Assembly: GCF_029894125.1 (NCBI RefSeq)
Contig: NZ_JARXYZ010000006.1
Span: 1-64,000, forward strand
Reading direction: 5' to 3'
Length of the DNA: 64,000 nucleotides
Origin: Kitasatospora sp. MAA19
Lineage (GTDB): Bacteria; Actinomycetota; Actinomycetes; Streptomycetales; Streptomycetaceae
How positions within the stretch are numbered: position 1 is the stretch's first letter; each line of letters opens with the position of its first letter. Made by a program: the position numbers and the translations under genes. This document shows, one piece after another, positions 41,849 through 50,861 of this stretch. The notes under the pieces are model-generated. The model worked only from the letters and a program-made list of their open reading frames with translations. It was not told where the DNA came from and ran no database searches.

Positions 41849-42325
41849 TCAGGCTGTCAGCTCCGCGAGCTCCGCGTTGGCGCGCTCGGTGACCAGGGCG
41901 AGGACGCGGCCGGCGGCGGCCAGGTCCTCGGCGGGTATCCCGCCCCAGATGCGGGCGCTGATGGGGCCGGTCTCCGTGCCGACGGCGGCGATCAGCGCGC
42001 GCCCTGCGTCCGTGGGGCGAAGGTGCGCGCCGTCTGCGACGAGCAGCTGCTTGGCCAGCAGCTCGTCGAACGTGGCGCGGATGTCGTCCGGACCGGTCTT
42101 GAGGGAGCCCCGGACCTGGGTGACGAGATCGTCAGACGTCTGCGGGGCGTCGGCGGTGACGGCGGCGCGCAGGACGACCTGCTGCTGGAACGTGACGGCG
42201 TGCCGGGCCAGGACGTGCTCCAGGACGCCGCGGGCGGCGTAGTGGGCCAGGCCGAGGGCGCGGGCGTCGGCGACGGGTGCGGTGGTGGCAGGTGCGGTGG
42301 TGGTGGCAGATGCGGTGGTGGTCAT
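41849..42325 (-). CDS. Winged-helix (MarR-like) protein, second gene of a marR operon (158 aa)
   Basis: ATG 42325 with GGGGGA upstream; overlaps the upstream marR stop by ATGA (42322-42325). A Thr/Ala-rich ~18-residue start precedes a helical domain: LGLAHYAARGVLEHVLARHA, FQQQVVLRAAV, then a winged-helix-like DLVTQVRGSLKTGPDDIRAT and LLAKQLLVADGAHLRPTDAG. MarR-fold without a separate operator, probably acting with the upstream repressor or as a ligand-binding partner. Confidence 0.82.
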   Translation of the reverse strand: MTTTASATTTAPATTAPVADARALGLAHYAARGVLEHVLARHAVTFQQQVVLRAAVTADAPQTSDDLVTQVRGSLKTGPDDIRATFDELLAKQLLVADGAHLRPTDAGRALIAAVGTETGPISARIWGGIPAEDLAAAGRVLALVTERANAELAELTA

Positions 42326-42816
42326 GGTGTTGTCCCCCGGGTGCTCTCGTCGTTCGGTACGGATGGAATGAGAGGCGCGTCGAGCAGAGTCGTCAACTCG
42401 TCGGTGAAGGCGCGCGTGCGCGGGGCGTCGAGGCCGCCGAGTGGCTCCAGCAATTGCTGGAGCAGTTCCTGGACCACCACGACGGCCTGCCGCGTGACGG
42501 CCTGGCCCTGCTCGGTGAGGCCGAGCTGTACGGCGCGAGGGTCGCGGGGATCTCGGGTGCGCTCGATCAGGCCGGCCGACTCCAGGGCGCGCGCCAGCTT
42601 CGAGACGTACAGCGCCTCCATACCGGTGTGGTCGGCGAGTCGGCGCTGACTGGGCCGCTCGCCGGCGCGCTGCATGCCGTGCAGCGACGCGACCAGTGAG
42701 TACTGCGCGTGGGTGAGGCCCAGCGGGGCCACTGCCCGATCGACCGCGACGCGCCACTTGTTGGCGAGCCGCCAGACCAGGAAACCGGGCGTGGGGCCCG
42801 GCGAACCGTTGCTCAT
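42322..42816 (-). CDS. MarR family regulator (164 aa)
   Basis: Full MarR layout: dimer helix FLVWRLANKWRVAVDRAVAP, HTH HAQYSLVASLHGMQRAGERP, recognition helix TGMEALYVSKLARALESAGL, wing RTRDPRDPRAVQLGLT. The gene begins the two-gene operon; a perfect AT-rich dyad (42829-42843) lies 13-27 bp upstream of its start, which is typical MarR autorepression. Effector unknown. Confidence 0.92.
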   Translation of the reverse strand: MSNGSPGPTPGFLVWRLANKWRVAVDRAVAPLGLTHAQYSLVASLHGMQRAGERPSQRRLADHTGMEALYVSKLARALESAGLIERTRDPRDPRAVQLGLTEQGQAVTRQAVVVVQELLQQLLEPLGGLDAPRTRAFTDELTTLLDAPLIPSVPNDESTRGTTP

Positions 42817-42828
42817 GCCGAATAGATT

Positions 42829-42843
42829 ACATAGCTACTATGT
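42829..42843. promoter_or_regulatory. MarR operator candidate
   Basis: Perfect dyad ACATAG-CTA-CTATGT, unusually AT-rich here. A second GCTACTAT half-repeat lies at 42849-42856. Confidence 0.75.
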
Positions 42844-42914
42844 CCATGGCTACTATTTTCCGGAGGATGCGGCGGCGCACGCCGTGATGATGCCGACAAG
42901 ACCGCAGCTCCCGG

Positions 42915-44003
42915 CTACAGGAGGACGAGCAGCTTGGTGCCCGGCACCAACTTCCGGTTGACGGAGGTCGATTGGACGAACACGGTGTACGACGGGTTGT
43001 CGCCCGGCTTCACCGTGGCCTCCGACTTCGGCAGGCCGAGGAGCTGGCGGGCCGCCGGGCCCGAGAACACCCTGCCCGTCATCCGGCCGGTGGCCGGGTC
43101 CTTCTCGGCCACGGCGAGCTGCTTGTTGCCCTGGATCTTCTCGCGCTTGGACAGCTCGTAGAAGGCGCAGCCGGTCTTGTAGGGGTGCCCGGCGCTGGTG
43201 ACGAAGTCGCGGATCGGCATCTGCTGGTCGACCGGGACCAGGATGTACTTGCCGGTGTCCAGGGCGTCGAGGTTGGCCTTCACCTCGGCGGTGCTCAGGT
43301 CCTGGCCCATGGCGAACAGGTTCCTGGTGCCGCGCACGCCCTGTTCGCGGCCCCGCAGGAAGCTGGTGGCGGCCGTCTTGACGGTGCCGATGGCCTCCTC
43401 GACGCCCTTGCTGGAGTCCGCGTCCCAGATCGCGATGTTGCCCGCGGGGAAGCCGTACTCCTGGGCGGTGCGCTTGGCCAGGGAGTTCGGGACCAGGATC
43501 GCCGAGGTCCAGTGGTCGGGGAGGTCGTCCATGGCGCTCTGGATGCGGTCCATCCACGTGCGCAGGACGGCGGCGCCCCGGCCGCCCATGCGGATGTGCA
43601 TCTGGCCGGTCTGTGAGCAGCCGGAGGCGTTCTCCTCGCCGTCGGTGACGACGACCTGGAGGAAGGAGTGCTCCCCGTACCCTTCCCAGATGTTCTTCAG
43701 GTCGTCGACGGACTTCACGGCCGCCTCGATCAGCGCCGTCGCACCGTTGTCGACCCGGTAAAGGCCCTTCAGGGACGGCAGGTGCTTGACGTCCATGTCC
43801 CAGACGAGGTTCTGCACCTCGTGATCGAAAGCGTAGAGGCTGATGCGGGTCTCGTGACCGAGCCGGTCGGACTCCTCCTGCAGGCCCTTCACGAACTCGT
43901 CCACCACGCGGACAAGTTGCGCCTCGTGCTGGCGCATCGAGCCGGACTTGTCGACCACGAGCGAAACGTGGTTGACCTTGTGGTTGATCCTGTTCGCAGA
44001 CAT
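42915..44003 (-). CDS. Von Willebrand factor A domain protein (362 aa)
   Basis: ATG 44003 (MSANRINHKVNHVSLV) with GGAAG upstream. The vWA MIDAS is complete: DKSGSM (DxSxS), the Thr-containing NGATALIEAA, and VVTDGEENASG. The C-terminal half (residues ~200-362: WDADSSKGVEEAIGTVKTAA, RDFVTSAGHPYKTGCAFYEL, KQLAVAEKDPATGRMTGRVF) has no family I can name. It is cytosolic, not a TROVE/Ro60 protein. Bacterial vWA proteins often partner MoxR ATPases or tellurite/stress systems, but none is adjacent. Four 11-bp repeats precede the start. Confidence 0.88.
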   Translation of the reverse strand: MSANRINHKVNHVSLVVDKSGSMRQHEAQLVRVVDEFVKGLQEESDRLGHETRISLYAFDHEVQNLVWDMDVKHLPSLKGLYRVDNGATALIEAAVKSVDDLKNIWEGYGEHSFLQVVVTDGEENASGCSQTGQMHIRMGGRGAAVLRTWMDRIQSAMDDLPDHWTSAILVPNSLAKRTAQEYGFPAGNIAIWDADSSKGVEEAIGTVKTAATSFLRGREQGVRGTRNLFAMGQDLSTAEVKANLDALDTGKYILVPVDQQMPIRDFVTSAGHPYKTGCAFYELSKREKIQGNKQLAVAEKDPATGRMTGRVFSGPAARQLLGLPKSEATVKPGDNPSYTVFVQSTSVNRKLVPGTKLLVLL

Positions 44004-44004
44004 A

Positions 44005-44048
44005 CTTCCAACCCTTTTCCAACGCTCTTTCGACGCCTTTCCGGCGCC
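44005..44048 (-). repeat. Four 11-bp tandem repeats directly before the vWA start
   Basis: On the minus strand: GGCGCCGGAAA, GGCGTCGAAAG, AGCGTTGGAAA, AGGGTTGGAAG, then T-ATG. The 11-bp period is about one helical turn. A TAGTGT -10-like hexamer at 44067-44072 would start transcription just upstream, placing the repeats in the leader. Confidence 0.7.
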
Positions 44049-44322
44049 CCCTCCAACGTTGTTCACACACTACGAGGAGGCACTGACAGTGCCTTCTGAC
44101 CTGTCGAAGGCGCAGGCGGCCGGGGCGGCAGCCCGCCGATCCGGGGGTGGTGGTCCCGCGGTGAGGTGTTGCTCAGGCCGACCGGGACCAGTGGTGCCTC
44201 CCGGGGAGAGGTCCCATCTGTCCGAATCCGGCAGGACCGCACGTCGGCGGTGGCGAGTTCTTGTCAACTCCCTTCGTCGATGGGAGCATTCGGCTCCCGG
44301 TACGAGAAGCAGGAGATATGTG

Positions 44323-44874
44323 GTGGCGGCCGACGGCAGCAATATGACGCACGCGGTGATCGAGACGGCGGTCAAGGAGCGCAATCGGCTGCACACCGGC
44401 CGGAGCCGGATCACCGCGCTGGTCGTGTTGGGGTTCCTGGGCGCCATCGGCCTGTTCCTGGCGCTGGTGGTCGGCAAGGCGGACGCGAACACCGCGCCGA
44501 CCTGTGACGGCCGGACCATGACGCGGCACAGCGAGTGCCGGATCTGGTCCAACCACGGCGGCGGAGGCACCTACTCGTACGACGAGATGATCGACCGTCG
44601 GGAGTCGTCGCACCAGGTGTGGCGGGTGGTCGGGTTCGGCGGCGCCGCGCTCGCCGTGGTCCTGATGGCGGTGTCGGCCACCAAGCTGGATCCGAAGCGG
44701 CCCTGGGGCAAGCCGGTCGACGCCTCCTGCCCGCGGTGTCACCAGCCGACCCTGCGGGAGAAACTGACCGTGCACAGCATCTCCAAGGGGCGGACCACCT
44801 ACCGGTACAGCGGCATCGTCACCCTGTGCACCCCCGTCTGCGGCTTCACCTCCGTGCGCCAGCGCCAGCGCTGA
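44323..44874 (+). CDS. Two-helix membrane protein with C-terminal zinc-ribbon-like motif (183 aa)
   Basis: GTG 44323 with AGGAGA seven bases upstream. TM1 ~30-52 (SRITALVVLGFLGAIGLFLA), an extracytoplasmic loop with two cysteines (TCDGRTMTRHSECRIW) and a Gly-rich turn, TM2 ~100-120 (VVGFGGAALAVVLMAVSATK). The cytosolic tail contains CPRCHQP and, later, CTPVCGF, a CxxC...CxxxC zinc-ribbon-like pair. Unknown function. Monocistronic, ends at the hairpin 45019-45060. Confidence 0.75.
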   Translation: MAADGSNMTHAVIETAVKERNRLHTGRSRITALVVLGFLGAIGLFLALVVGKADANTAPTCDGRTMTRHSECRIWSNHGGGGTYSYDEMIDRRESSHQVWRVVGFGGAALAVVLMAVSATKLDPKRPWGKPVDASCPRCHQPTLREKLTVHSISKGRTTYRYSGIVTLCTPVCGFTSVRQRQR

Positions 44875-45018
44875 CGCCGACCCTCCGCCGTCGTCGATCG
44901 TGTGACGGGCCGGCTGCTCGGGACGGCCGTTTTTCACTGACCTCCCATTCCCGGATACCGGTTTTTCCCGGGCTGGCCCCGGATTTCCCTGACGTGCATC
45001 CGCTCGTACCCGGCCCGC

Positions 45019-45060
45019 GCTGATGCCGGCCACGCCCGGAAAGGCGTGGCCGGCATCAGC
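45019..45060. terminator. Bidirectional 18-bp hairpin terminator
   Basis: Perfect stem (left arm GCTGATGCCGGCCACGCC) with loop CGGAAA between two convergent genes. Confidence 0.85.
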
Positions 45061-45096
45061 CGGTGCATGAGCGAAGCACGACTTCTGCAGCAAGCC

Positions 45097-47841
45097 TCAG
45101 GAGGCAGGCCAGGCGTCGGTGAAGTAGCCGAAGAGGTCGGCGATGATGTCGGTGCTGCCGACGTGGTTGTAGATGCCGACCTTGCCGTCGGCGCTGACCG
45201 GCGTGGTGACGTGGTTGGGGACGGTGGCGCCGCGCAGCAGGTTCAGGTTGCTGGTGATCGGACGCGGGCTGCCGTCGGCGTGGACGGTGAGGTAGCTGTC
45301 GGCGGTGGTGTTGGTGGCCGTGACGTTGAGGACGGCCGCGGTGGATCCGGCGGGGATGCCGGAGACGACGGTGGTGCTGTCCGGGCCGGGCTTCGCGAAC
45401 GGGTTGGACCGGGTGTCCGTCAACCGGACCGGGACGGTCGGGGTGAACTTGCCCTTGCCGTCGTTGGCGTAGTAGCCGAAGACGTCCAGGATGACGTCGG
45501 TGGACCCGACGTGGTTGTAGACGTTCACGCTGCCGTCGGCGCCGACCGGGACGATGAGCTGGTTGGACTTGTCCTTCCCGGGCTCGGGGTTGAGGTTCGA
45601 GCTGATCGGGCGGGGGCGGTCGCCGGCGTAGACCGAGAGGTGGGTGTCGGCGCTGGTCCCGGTGCTGGTCAGGTTGAGCACGACGGAGGCCACGTCGGCG
45701 GGGACTGCGCCGACGCCGGCGATCTTCACCGTGCGGACCTCCCCGGCGCCGAGCTTGCGGCTGTCACGGGTGTCGACCAGCCGCGAGGGCTCGAGCGGGG
45801 TGAACAGGTAGCCACCGTTGGGCCGGTAGAAGCCGACCACGTCGACGATCACCTCGGCCTGGCCGGCACTGAGGTAGGTGCTGATCCGGTGAGCCTGGCC
45901 GACCGGCACGGTCACCAGATTGGTGGAGGTCCGGCCGGCCGCCACGTTCACGTTCGACGTCTGCGGGCGCTCCTGCCCGGCGGGCCAGACGATCAGATGG
46001 CTGTCCTGGGTGGCCTCGGTGACCGTGACGTTGAGGACGACCGAGGAGATGCTGCCGGGCGTACCGTTCGAGCCGGGCGCGTCGCCGGTCGGGATCGTGA
46101 AGCCGCCCTCCTGTCCGCCCCGCAGGATCACGGCCGGGTCGTCGCGGGTGTCCAGCAGCCGGTACGGGTCGATGCGCAGGAAGCGCGACGGGGCGTACGC
46201 GGCGCGGAAGGGGTACGCGGCGGTGTCGGTGCGACCGGTGCTGTCGGTGACCGTCACCTTGACCGTGTAGTCACCGGGCGAGGCGTAGCCGTGCAGGAAG
46301 ACGTCCAGGCCGTTCTTGGACTCGACGGTGCCGTCGCCGTAGTCCACCACGACCTTGCCGACGGCCCAGGGGGAGGATGTCCCGGACGGGTCGACCCGCA
46401 CACCCAGCGGCGGGGTGTCGGAGGTGTCCCACTGGTCCGGGATGTTCGCCCCGACGGTCGCCGACGCCTTGAGCGGGCCGGGGGTGGTGACCTTGAGGGG
46501 CGTTCCCCAGCTGTTGACCACGTTGCCGTCGCCGGTCTCCACGCCCACCGTCGCCGTGCAGTCGCAGGCGCAGGTGTAGGCGTGGCGCACGCTCGGGGTG
46601 GCGGAGGTGACCGTCGGGCTGCCGTCGCCGAAGTCGAAGCGGTACCTCATGACCGAGGTCGGCCAGTGGACCGTGCGCTCGGTGGTCGCCGTCAGAGTGA
46701 CCTCGGCGCCGTAGGGCGCGCGCGCCGGATCGGTCTGCAGCCACACCCGGCCGACGTTCTCCTGACGCTCGTCCTTGCCCCGGTCGTAGTACCCGAGGCC
46801 GGTACCGGTGTTCTCGACGTCGGGGTCGTCGGCCGGGAACGCGGGCGGGACGAAGCCCGGCGCGGTGGCGTCGGCGGAATCGGTCACCGCGGAGTTGTGG
46901 GCGCTGCCGTCCGCCCAGTTCTGGACCACGATGTCGTGGCCGCCGGCCTGGTCGCCGGTGGCGGCGGCCAGTGCCTGCGGGGTCTGGTGCACGGTGCCGG
47001 CCCAGGAGTACGCGTTGCCGTTGCTGGAGTTGCCCCAGTACGGGGCGACGGTGTTGTAGCCGGCCCGGGTGCCCGTGGCGGAGGCGGCCGAGACCACGAT
47101 CTCGGCGCCCTGGCCGCCGGTGTTCCCGCACTGGTACGGGGCGGCGGGGCTGAAGTGGTTCCGCACCAGGTTGTTGAAGAGGTTCGCCTGCGGGGAGTTG
47201 CCGGCGAGCTCGATACCGGCGGTGCAGCCATCCGTGACCGTGTTGTTGGTGACGGTCGTCCGGGGCGCGTCGGTGACCCGGATCGCGTTCGCGCCGTTGC
47301 GCACGAGCGTGGTGCCGGCGGCACCGGCCTCCACCGAGATCGTCCGGGCGTTGTTGCCGGACAGGGTCACGTCGCTGCTGCCGGCCCCGGTGACCCGCAG
47401 GTCGCCGTCCCGCAGGTTCTTGACCGTGACCCGGCTGGAGTCGGCGACCTCGGTCCGGAAGGTGGAGAACGACTCGACCACCACGTCGTGCACCGCGAGG
47501 AGCTTGAGGCCTCCGCCGATCCAGGCGCCGACGCCCCCGTTGACGCCGCGGAAGGTGATGGGGCGCCCCGGTTCCCCGGAGCGGGTGAGCACCACCTCTC
47601 CCCGGTACTCCTGCCGGCCCGCCACCTCGACGGTCTGGCCCGGTCCGGCGACCGCGGCCGCGGCGCCGATGGTGCAGAACGGCAGGGCCTGGGTGCCCTG
47701 GCCGCCGGAGTCCGAGCACTTGGCCGGGTCGGTGTTGTCGACCCGGAGCGTACCGGGCGTACCGGCGGCCGCGACTGCGGGCAGGCCGAGAACGGTGACG
47801 AGGCCTGCGGTCAGCAGCCTCATGGTGCGGCGTGGGCGCAC
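45097..47841 (-). CDS. Large secreted beta-helix / PKD protein with triple C-terminal repeat (914 aa)
   Basis: GTG 47841 is preferred because GGGGGACC sits at good spacing; the internal ATG at 47823 has none. Signal peptide to ~27 (VAAA-G). Residues ~30-330 are a right-handed beta-helix (RVTVKNLRDGDLRV, TTVTNNTVTDGCTAGIELAG), as in carbohydrate-degrading enzymes. Residues ~380-540 carry PKD-like folds (FDFGDGSPTVTSATPSVRHA, VVVDYGDGTVESKNG). The C-terminus has three ~120-residue repeats, each with RL(L/V/T)DTR and ending VDVVGFY / LDVFGYY / ADLFGYF. The triplet repeat type is common in actinobacterial exoproteins. Probably wall- or polysaccharide-directed. Confidence 0.88.
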   Translation of the reverse strand: MRPRRTMRLLTAGLVTVLGLPAVAAAGTPGTLRVDNTDPAKCSDSGGQGTQALPFCTIGAAAAVAGPGQTVEVAGRQEYRGEVVLTRSGEPGRPITFRGVNGGVGAWIGGGLKLLAVHDVVVESFSTFRTEVADSSRVTVKNLRDGDLRVTGAGSSDVTLSGNNARTISVEAGAAGTTLVRNGANAIRVTDAPRTTVTNNTVTDGCTAGIELAGNSPQANLFNNLVRNHFSPAAPYQCGNTGGQGAEIVVSAASATGTRAGYNTVAPYWGNSSNGNAYSWAGTVHQTPQALAAATGDQAGGHDIVVQNWADGSAHNSAVTDSADATAPGFVPPAFPADDPDVENTGTGLGYYDRGKDERQENVGRVWLQTDPARAPYGAEVTLTATTERTVHWPTSVMRYRFDFGDGSPTVTSATPSVRHAYTCACDCTATVGVETGDGNVVNSWGTPLKVTTPGPLKASATVGANIPDQWDTSDTPPLGVRVDPSGTSSPWAVGKVVVDYGDGTVESKNGLDVFLHGYASPGDYTVKVTVTDSTGRTDTAAYPFRAAYAPSRFLRIDPYRLLDTRDDPAVILRGGQEGGFTIPTGDAPGSNGTPGSISSVVLNVTVTEATQDSHLIVWPAGQERPQTSNVNVAAGRTSTNLVTVPVGQAHRISTYLSAGQAEVIVDVVGFYRPNGGYLFTPLEPSRLVDTRDSRKLGAGEVRTVKIAGVGAVPADVASVVLNLTSTGTSADTHLSVYAGDRPRPISSNLNPEPGKDKSNQLIVPVGADGSVNVYNHVGSTDVILDVFGYYANDGKGKFTPTVPVRLTDTRSNPFAKPGPDSTTVVSGIPAGSTAAVLNVTATNTTADSYLTVHADGSPRPITSNLNLLRGATVPNHVTTPVSADGKVGIYNHVGSTDIIADLFGYFTDAWPAS

Positions 47842-48025
47842 TGGGCGGTCCCCCTGGAGTAGCGAGTTTCGAGGCCCACACCGAAGGCATCCGGCGACCG
47901 TGTGGCCGCCGGAAGGATGGAGCCGATGTGATTATGTATATAAACTTTCTTTGCGTCACCTTTGCCAAGATGTCTGAAATCGGATCGCGCCGGGCCCGTT
48001 CGCGTCAGCGGGGGCGCGTGGCAGA

Positions 48026-48904
48026 TCAGACGGCGGTCCCGGTGCTCGCCGCGCTCGCCATGAGTGTCTGCACCGCCGGCCCCCAGGGGCGCGTCGGCGG
48101 TCCCGACAGCAGCAGTCGGCGGTGCACCGTCGGCCGCAGCGGCACCAGGACGGTGCCGGCCGGCAGCATGCACCGGGCCAGCCCGGGCACCACGGCGACG
48201 CCGACCCCGGCGCGCACCATGTCCAGGAGCGTGGCGAATCCACGGATGCGCGGGGGCGGCACGTAAACGCTGCCGTCGAGGCGGTGCAGTTCCCGGAGAT
48301 AGCGTTCGCAGCCGCCGTCGGAGAGCAGCATGGGGTCGTCATCGAGGTCGCGCAGCGTCACCGAGCGCTCGTGCGCGAGCGGGTGGTCGCCGGCCAGCGC
48401 CGCTCGGAAGTCGTCGTGGAGCAGCAGCAGAGCGCCGTCGGGCACCGGGTCGGGGTCGACCAGGACGGCCAGGTCGGCGGTCCCGTTCGCGAGCCAGCGG
48501 GCGACCTCGGTGTCCTCCCCCTCGAAGACGCGCACCTTCAGGTGCGGGTGTGCCTGCGCCCACGTGGTGAGCAGATCCGGGAGCAGGCCGCGGCAGACGG
48601 TGGGTGGCGCGGCCACGCGTACGACTCCGCCGGGGACCGCGCGGTGCGCCGCGCCCAGGGAGAGCACGGCGTCCACGGCGCTGACGGCCTGGCGTGCGTG
48701 CGGGAGCAGCTGTGCGCCGAGCGGGGTGGGGCGGATCGGCGCAGCGCCCCGGTGGACCACGGGCGCGCCCAGGGTGCGCTCGAGTGAGGCCAGGGCGTGG
48801 GAGACGGCGGACTGGCTGACCTCCAGGACGGATGCCGCGGCGTTGAAGGCGCCGGCGTCCACGACCGCGACCAGGGCCCGCAGTTGCGCCAGGTTGACCG
48901 CCAT
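48026..48904 (-). CDS. LysR family transcriptional regulator (292 aa)
   Basis: Classic LysR N-terminus: LAQLRALVAVVDAGAFNAAA, SVLEVSQSAVSHALASLERT (HTH). The effector domain starts ~90 (VRVAAPPTVCRGLLPDLLTT ... VLVDPDPVPDGALLLLHDDF). It is divergent from the TPR-like gene and ~185 bp from the beta-helix gene, so either could be a target. No T-N11-A box stood out. Confidence 0.92.
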   Translation of the reverse strand: MAVNLAQLRALVAVVDAGAFNAAASVLEVSQSAVSHALASLERTLGAPVVHRGAAPIRPTPLGAQLLPHARQAVSAVDAVLSLGAAHRAVPGGVVRVAAPPTVCRGLLPDLLTTWAQAHPHLKVRVFEGEDTEVARWLANGTADLAVLVDPDPVPDGALLLLHDDFRAALAGDHPLAHERSVTLRDLDDDPMLLSDGGCERYLRELHRLDGSVYVPPPRIRGFATLLDMVRAGVGVAVVPGLARCMLPAGTVLVPLRPTVHRRLLLSGPPTRPWGPAVQTLMASAASTGTAV

Positions 48905-49069
48905 GAGCCCGCCTCACCCCCCGGTGAACGCCGTGTGTTGGACCTGATCGTCGCCGCTGGCCAGACTACTGTTCGCACGCCGTGATACGGCAGCCGGTGT
49001 CCTCGTCGGGAGCGCGGCGCCGGCTTCTCGCGGCGCAGATCCCGTGGTGTCCGTCGAAGGGGGCAGGCC

Positions 49070-49921
49070 GTGGAAGCCGACGAGTTCGAGAGCCGCTATG
49101 CGGCGGCGGGCGATCGGGCCCGCTCCGGTGACCTGGCCGGGGCCGCGCGCCGGTACGACAGCCTTGCGTCCGACAGCGCAAGGGAGTTGGGCGCGCGGGA
49201 CCTGAACACGCTCAGGGCCCGCCATCAGCACGCCCACGCCGTCGGGGAGTCGGGCCGGTACGCCGAGGCGGCCTGCCTGTACGAGCGGCTGGCAGCGGAT
49301 GTCGTCGAGGCGTTCGGCGCGGCGCATCCGCTGGCGCTCGCCGTCGGCCACAACCGCGCGGGCTACGTCGGCCGCGCGGGCGACGCCGCGCAGGCGGCCC
49401 GTCTGCTCGCGGCCCTGCTCGCGGTCTACGCGCGGGCGGGCCTGGACGGCACGGATGTCCTGGTCATCCGCCATCAGCAGGCCCACTGGGTCGGGGAGTC
49501 CGGTGACGCCCTGCGGGCGGCGGAGCTGGAGCGCGCGGTGGTCGAGGGCTTCGCGAATCAGGTGGGCCCCTACCACCAGCAGACCTACCTGGCCCGCCAT
49601 CAGCACGCCCACTGGATCGGCCGCTCCGGCGCCGCCGCCGACGCCGCGAGCCGCTACCGGGTCCTGGCGGAGGAGTTCGCGCGGGCCTACGGGCCCGATG
49701 AGCAGATCGTGCTGGACGCGCGGCACAACCAGGCCCACTGGAGCGGGGCGGCCGGCGACTTCGCCGAGGCGGCCCGCCTGTACGCGGTGCTGGCGGACGA
49801 CTGCGCCCGCGTGCTCGGTGCCGGCCACCCGATGACCGGGCTCTCCCTGGAACGCCGGGCCCGCTGGGCCACCGGTGTGTCGGGGGAGCCTCCCCGCTGG
49901 CTCGGCTGGCGGTCGGTCTGA
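49070..49921 (+). CDS. TPR-like repeat protein (283 aa)
   Basis: GTG 49070. Five to six ~45-residue helical-hairpin repeats, each containing a variant of ARHQHAHxxGxSGxxxEAA (RARHQHAHAVGESGRYAEAA, IRHQQAHWVGESGDALRAAE, ARHQHAHWIGRSGAAADAAS, ARHNQAHWSGAAGDFAEAAR). Such repeats occur in TPR modules of streptomycete signalling proteins, usually fused to a kinase or HTH. Here the protein is only the repeat part. Probably a protein-interaction scaffold. Confidence 0.85.
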   Translation: MEADEFESRYAAAGDRARSGDLAGAARRYDSLASDSARELGARDLNTLRARHQHAHAVGESGRYAEAACLYERLAADVVEAFGAAHPLALAVGHNRAGYVGRAGDAAQAARLLAALLAVYARAGLDGTDVLVIRHQQAHWVGESGDALRAAELERAVVEGFANQVGPYHQQTYLARHQHAHWIGRSGAAADAASRYRVLAEEFARAYGPDEQIVLDARHNQAHWSGAAGDFAEAARLYAVLADDCARVLGAGHPMTGLSLERRARWATGVSGEPPRWLGWRSV

Positions 49922-50008
49922 GGCTCCGGGCGGTCGCCGCCTCCGCATCCGTCCGGTGGCGGCGACCGGTCGGGCGGTGACGGGTTCCGCCGACCCGACC
50001 GCCCGGGT

Positions 50009-50036
50009 GGCAGGCGGCAGGCGGCAGGCGGCAGGC
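50009..50036. repeat. 7-bp tandem repeat GGCAGGC x4
   Basis: Four perfect copies in the interval between two convergent genes. Confidence 0.9.
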
Positions 50037-50076
50037 GGATCGGTCGTCGTCCCGCGCACGTGCGGGACGCTGCGCC

Positions 50077-50616
50077 TCAGCCTTCGTCCGCCCTGGACAG
50101 GGCGTCGGTGATCAGGCGGGTGGCGAAGTCGTGGTCGTCGCCGGACATCCGGTTGACGTGCTCCGCGAGCAGGGTGGCCGTGGCTTCCAGGGGGTTCATC
50201 TCGGCATCGGTCCAGGGGCCGTACTGCGCGCGCCACAGGTTGGGGCTCAGGCCGCTGCCCGCGGCGATGAGCAGGCCGGCCATGGTGGGGATGACTTCGG
50301 GACGGAAGGTCCTGGGCATCATGCGCATCGTGGCCACGAGGGCGGGCACCGTGTACTCGATGACGTCCTTGTCGTGGTCCTCGCAGGCCGTCCGCAGCCA
50401 GTTCATGAACATGTAGATGAGCGTGCAGGTGCCGTCCAACAGCGCGTTGAACTCCGTGGGGCCCAGGGATGCGGCGAACTGGTCGAGCATCTGCTGCTGC
50501 TTGGGGTCCTTCCCGGTCCTGCCGTCGTAGACGGCTTTGAGCCGGGAGTCGATCACCATGAGCGCTGTGCTCACATCGCCGACGGAAGCGTACCGGGGGT
50601 CACAGGGTGATGACAC
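50077..50616 (-). CDS. Conserved hypothetical protein (179 aa)
   Basis: GTG 50616 with AAGGAG upstream. All-helical soluble protein: VGDVSTALMVIDSRLKAVYD, MLDQFAASLGPTEFNALLDG, LIYMFMNWLRTACEDHDKDV, TMAGLLIAAGSGLSPNLWRA, ending HDFATRLITDALSRADEG. Codon usage is normal. I cannot assign a family. It is transcribed toward the TPR-like gene and ends near the 7-bp repeats. No operon partner. Confidence 0.72.
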   Translation of the reverse strand: MSSPCDPRYASVGDVSTALMVIDSRLKAVYDGRTGKDPKQQQMLDQFAASLGPTEFNALLDGTCTLIYMFMNWLRTACEDHDKDVIEYTVPALVATMRMMPRTFRPEVIPTMAGLLIAAGSGLSPNLWRAQYGPWTDAEMNPLEATATLLAEHVNRMSGDDHDFATRLITDALSRADEG

Positions 50617-50861
50617 GGGACTCCTTCGCGAACGGCCGTAGCGGGCGCGCGGCCTGTCCGTTCGTAGGGTAGGCCGCCGACCGGACCGGGTCCGGCGAAT
50701 CCTGCTGTTGCCCGTGGGGCGGGCTGGTCCGCCGTACCCGACGCGGGGTGTTTCAGTACGTGTGAGTGATTCCTTCAGGGATGGGTTCGATTATTCAGGA
50801 CCGCACCGGTCCGGCCTCGCCGGCCGGGGCGCCCCGGTTGAGGCGCCCCGGCGGCGGGTGG

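Noticed and set aside
42915..44003. Ro60/TROVE protein, tempting given the tRNA-like RNAs
   Set aside because: Only a vWA domain is visible; the TROVE HEAT-repeat ring is absent and the gene is 25 kb from the RNAs.
45001..45060. Small RNA or transposon end suggested by the long palindrome
   Set aside because: It sits midway between convergent genes with an 18-bp stem and short loop, the usual form of a bidirectional terminator.
45046..47862. A 938-codon plus-strand open frame
   Set aside because: Antisense to the secreted beta-helix protein, which has a signal peptide, PKD motifs and triple repeats.
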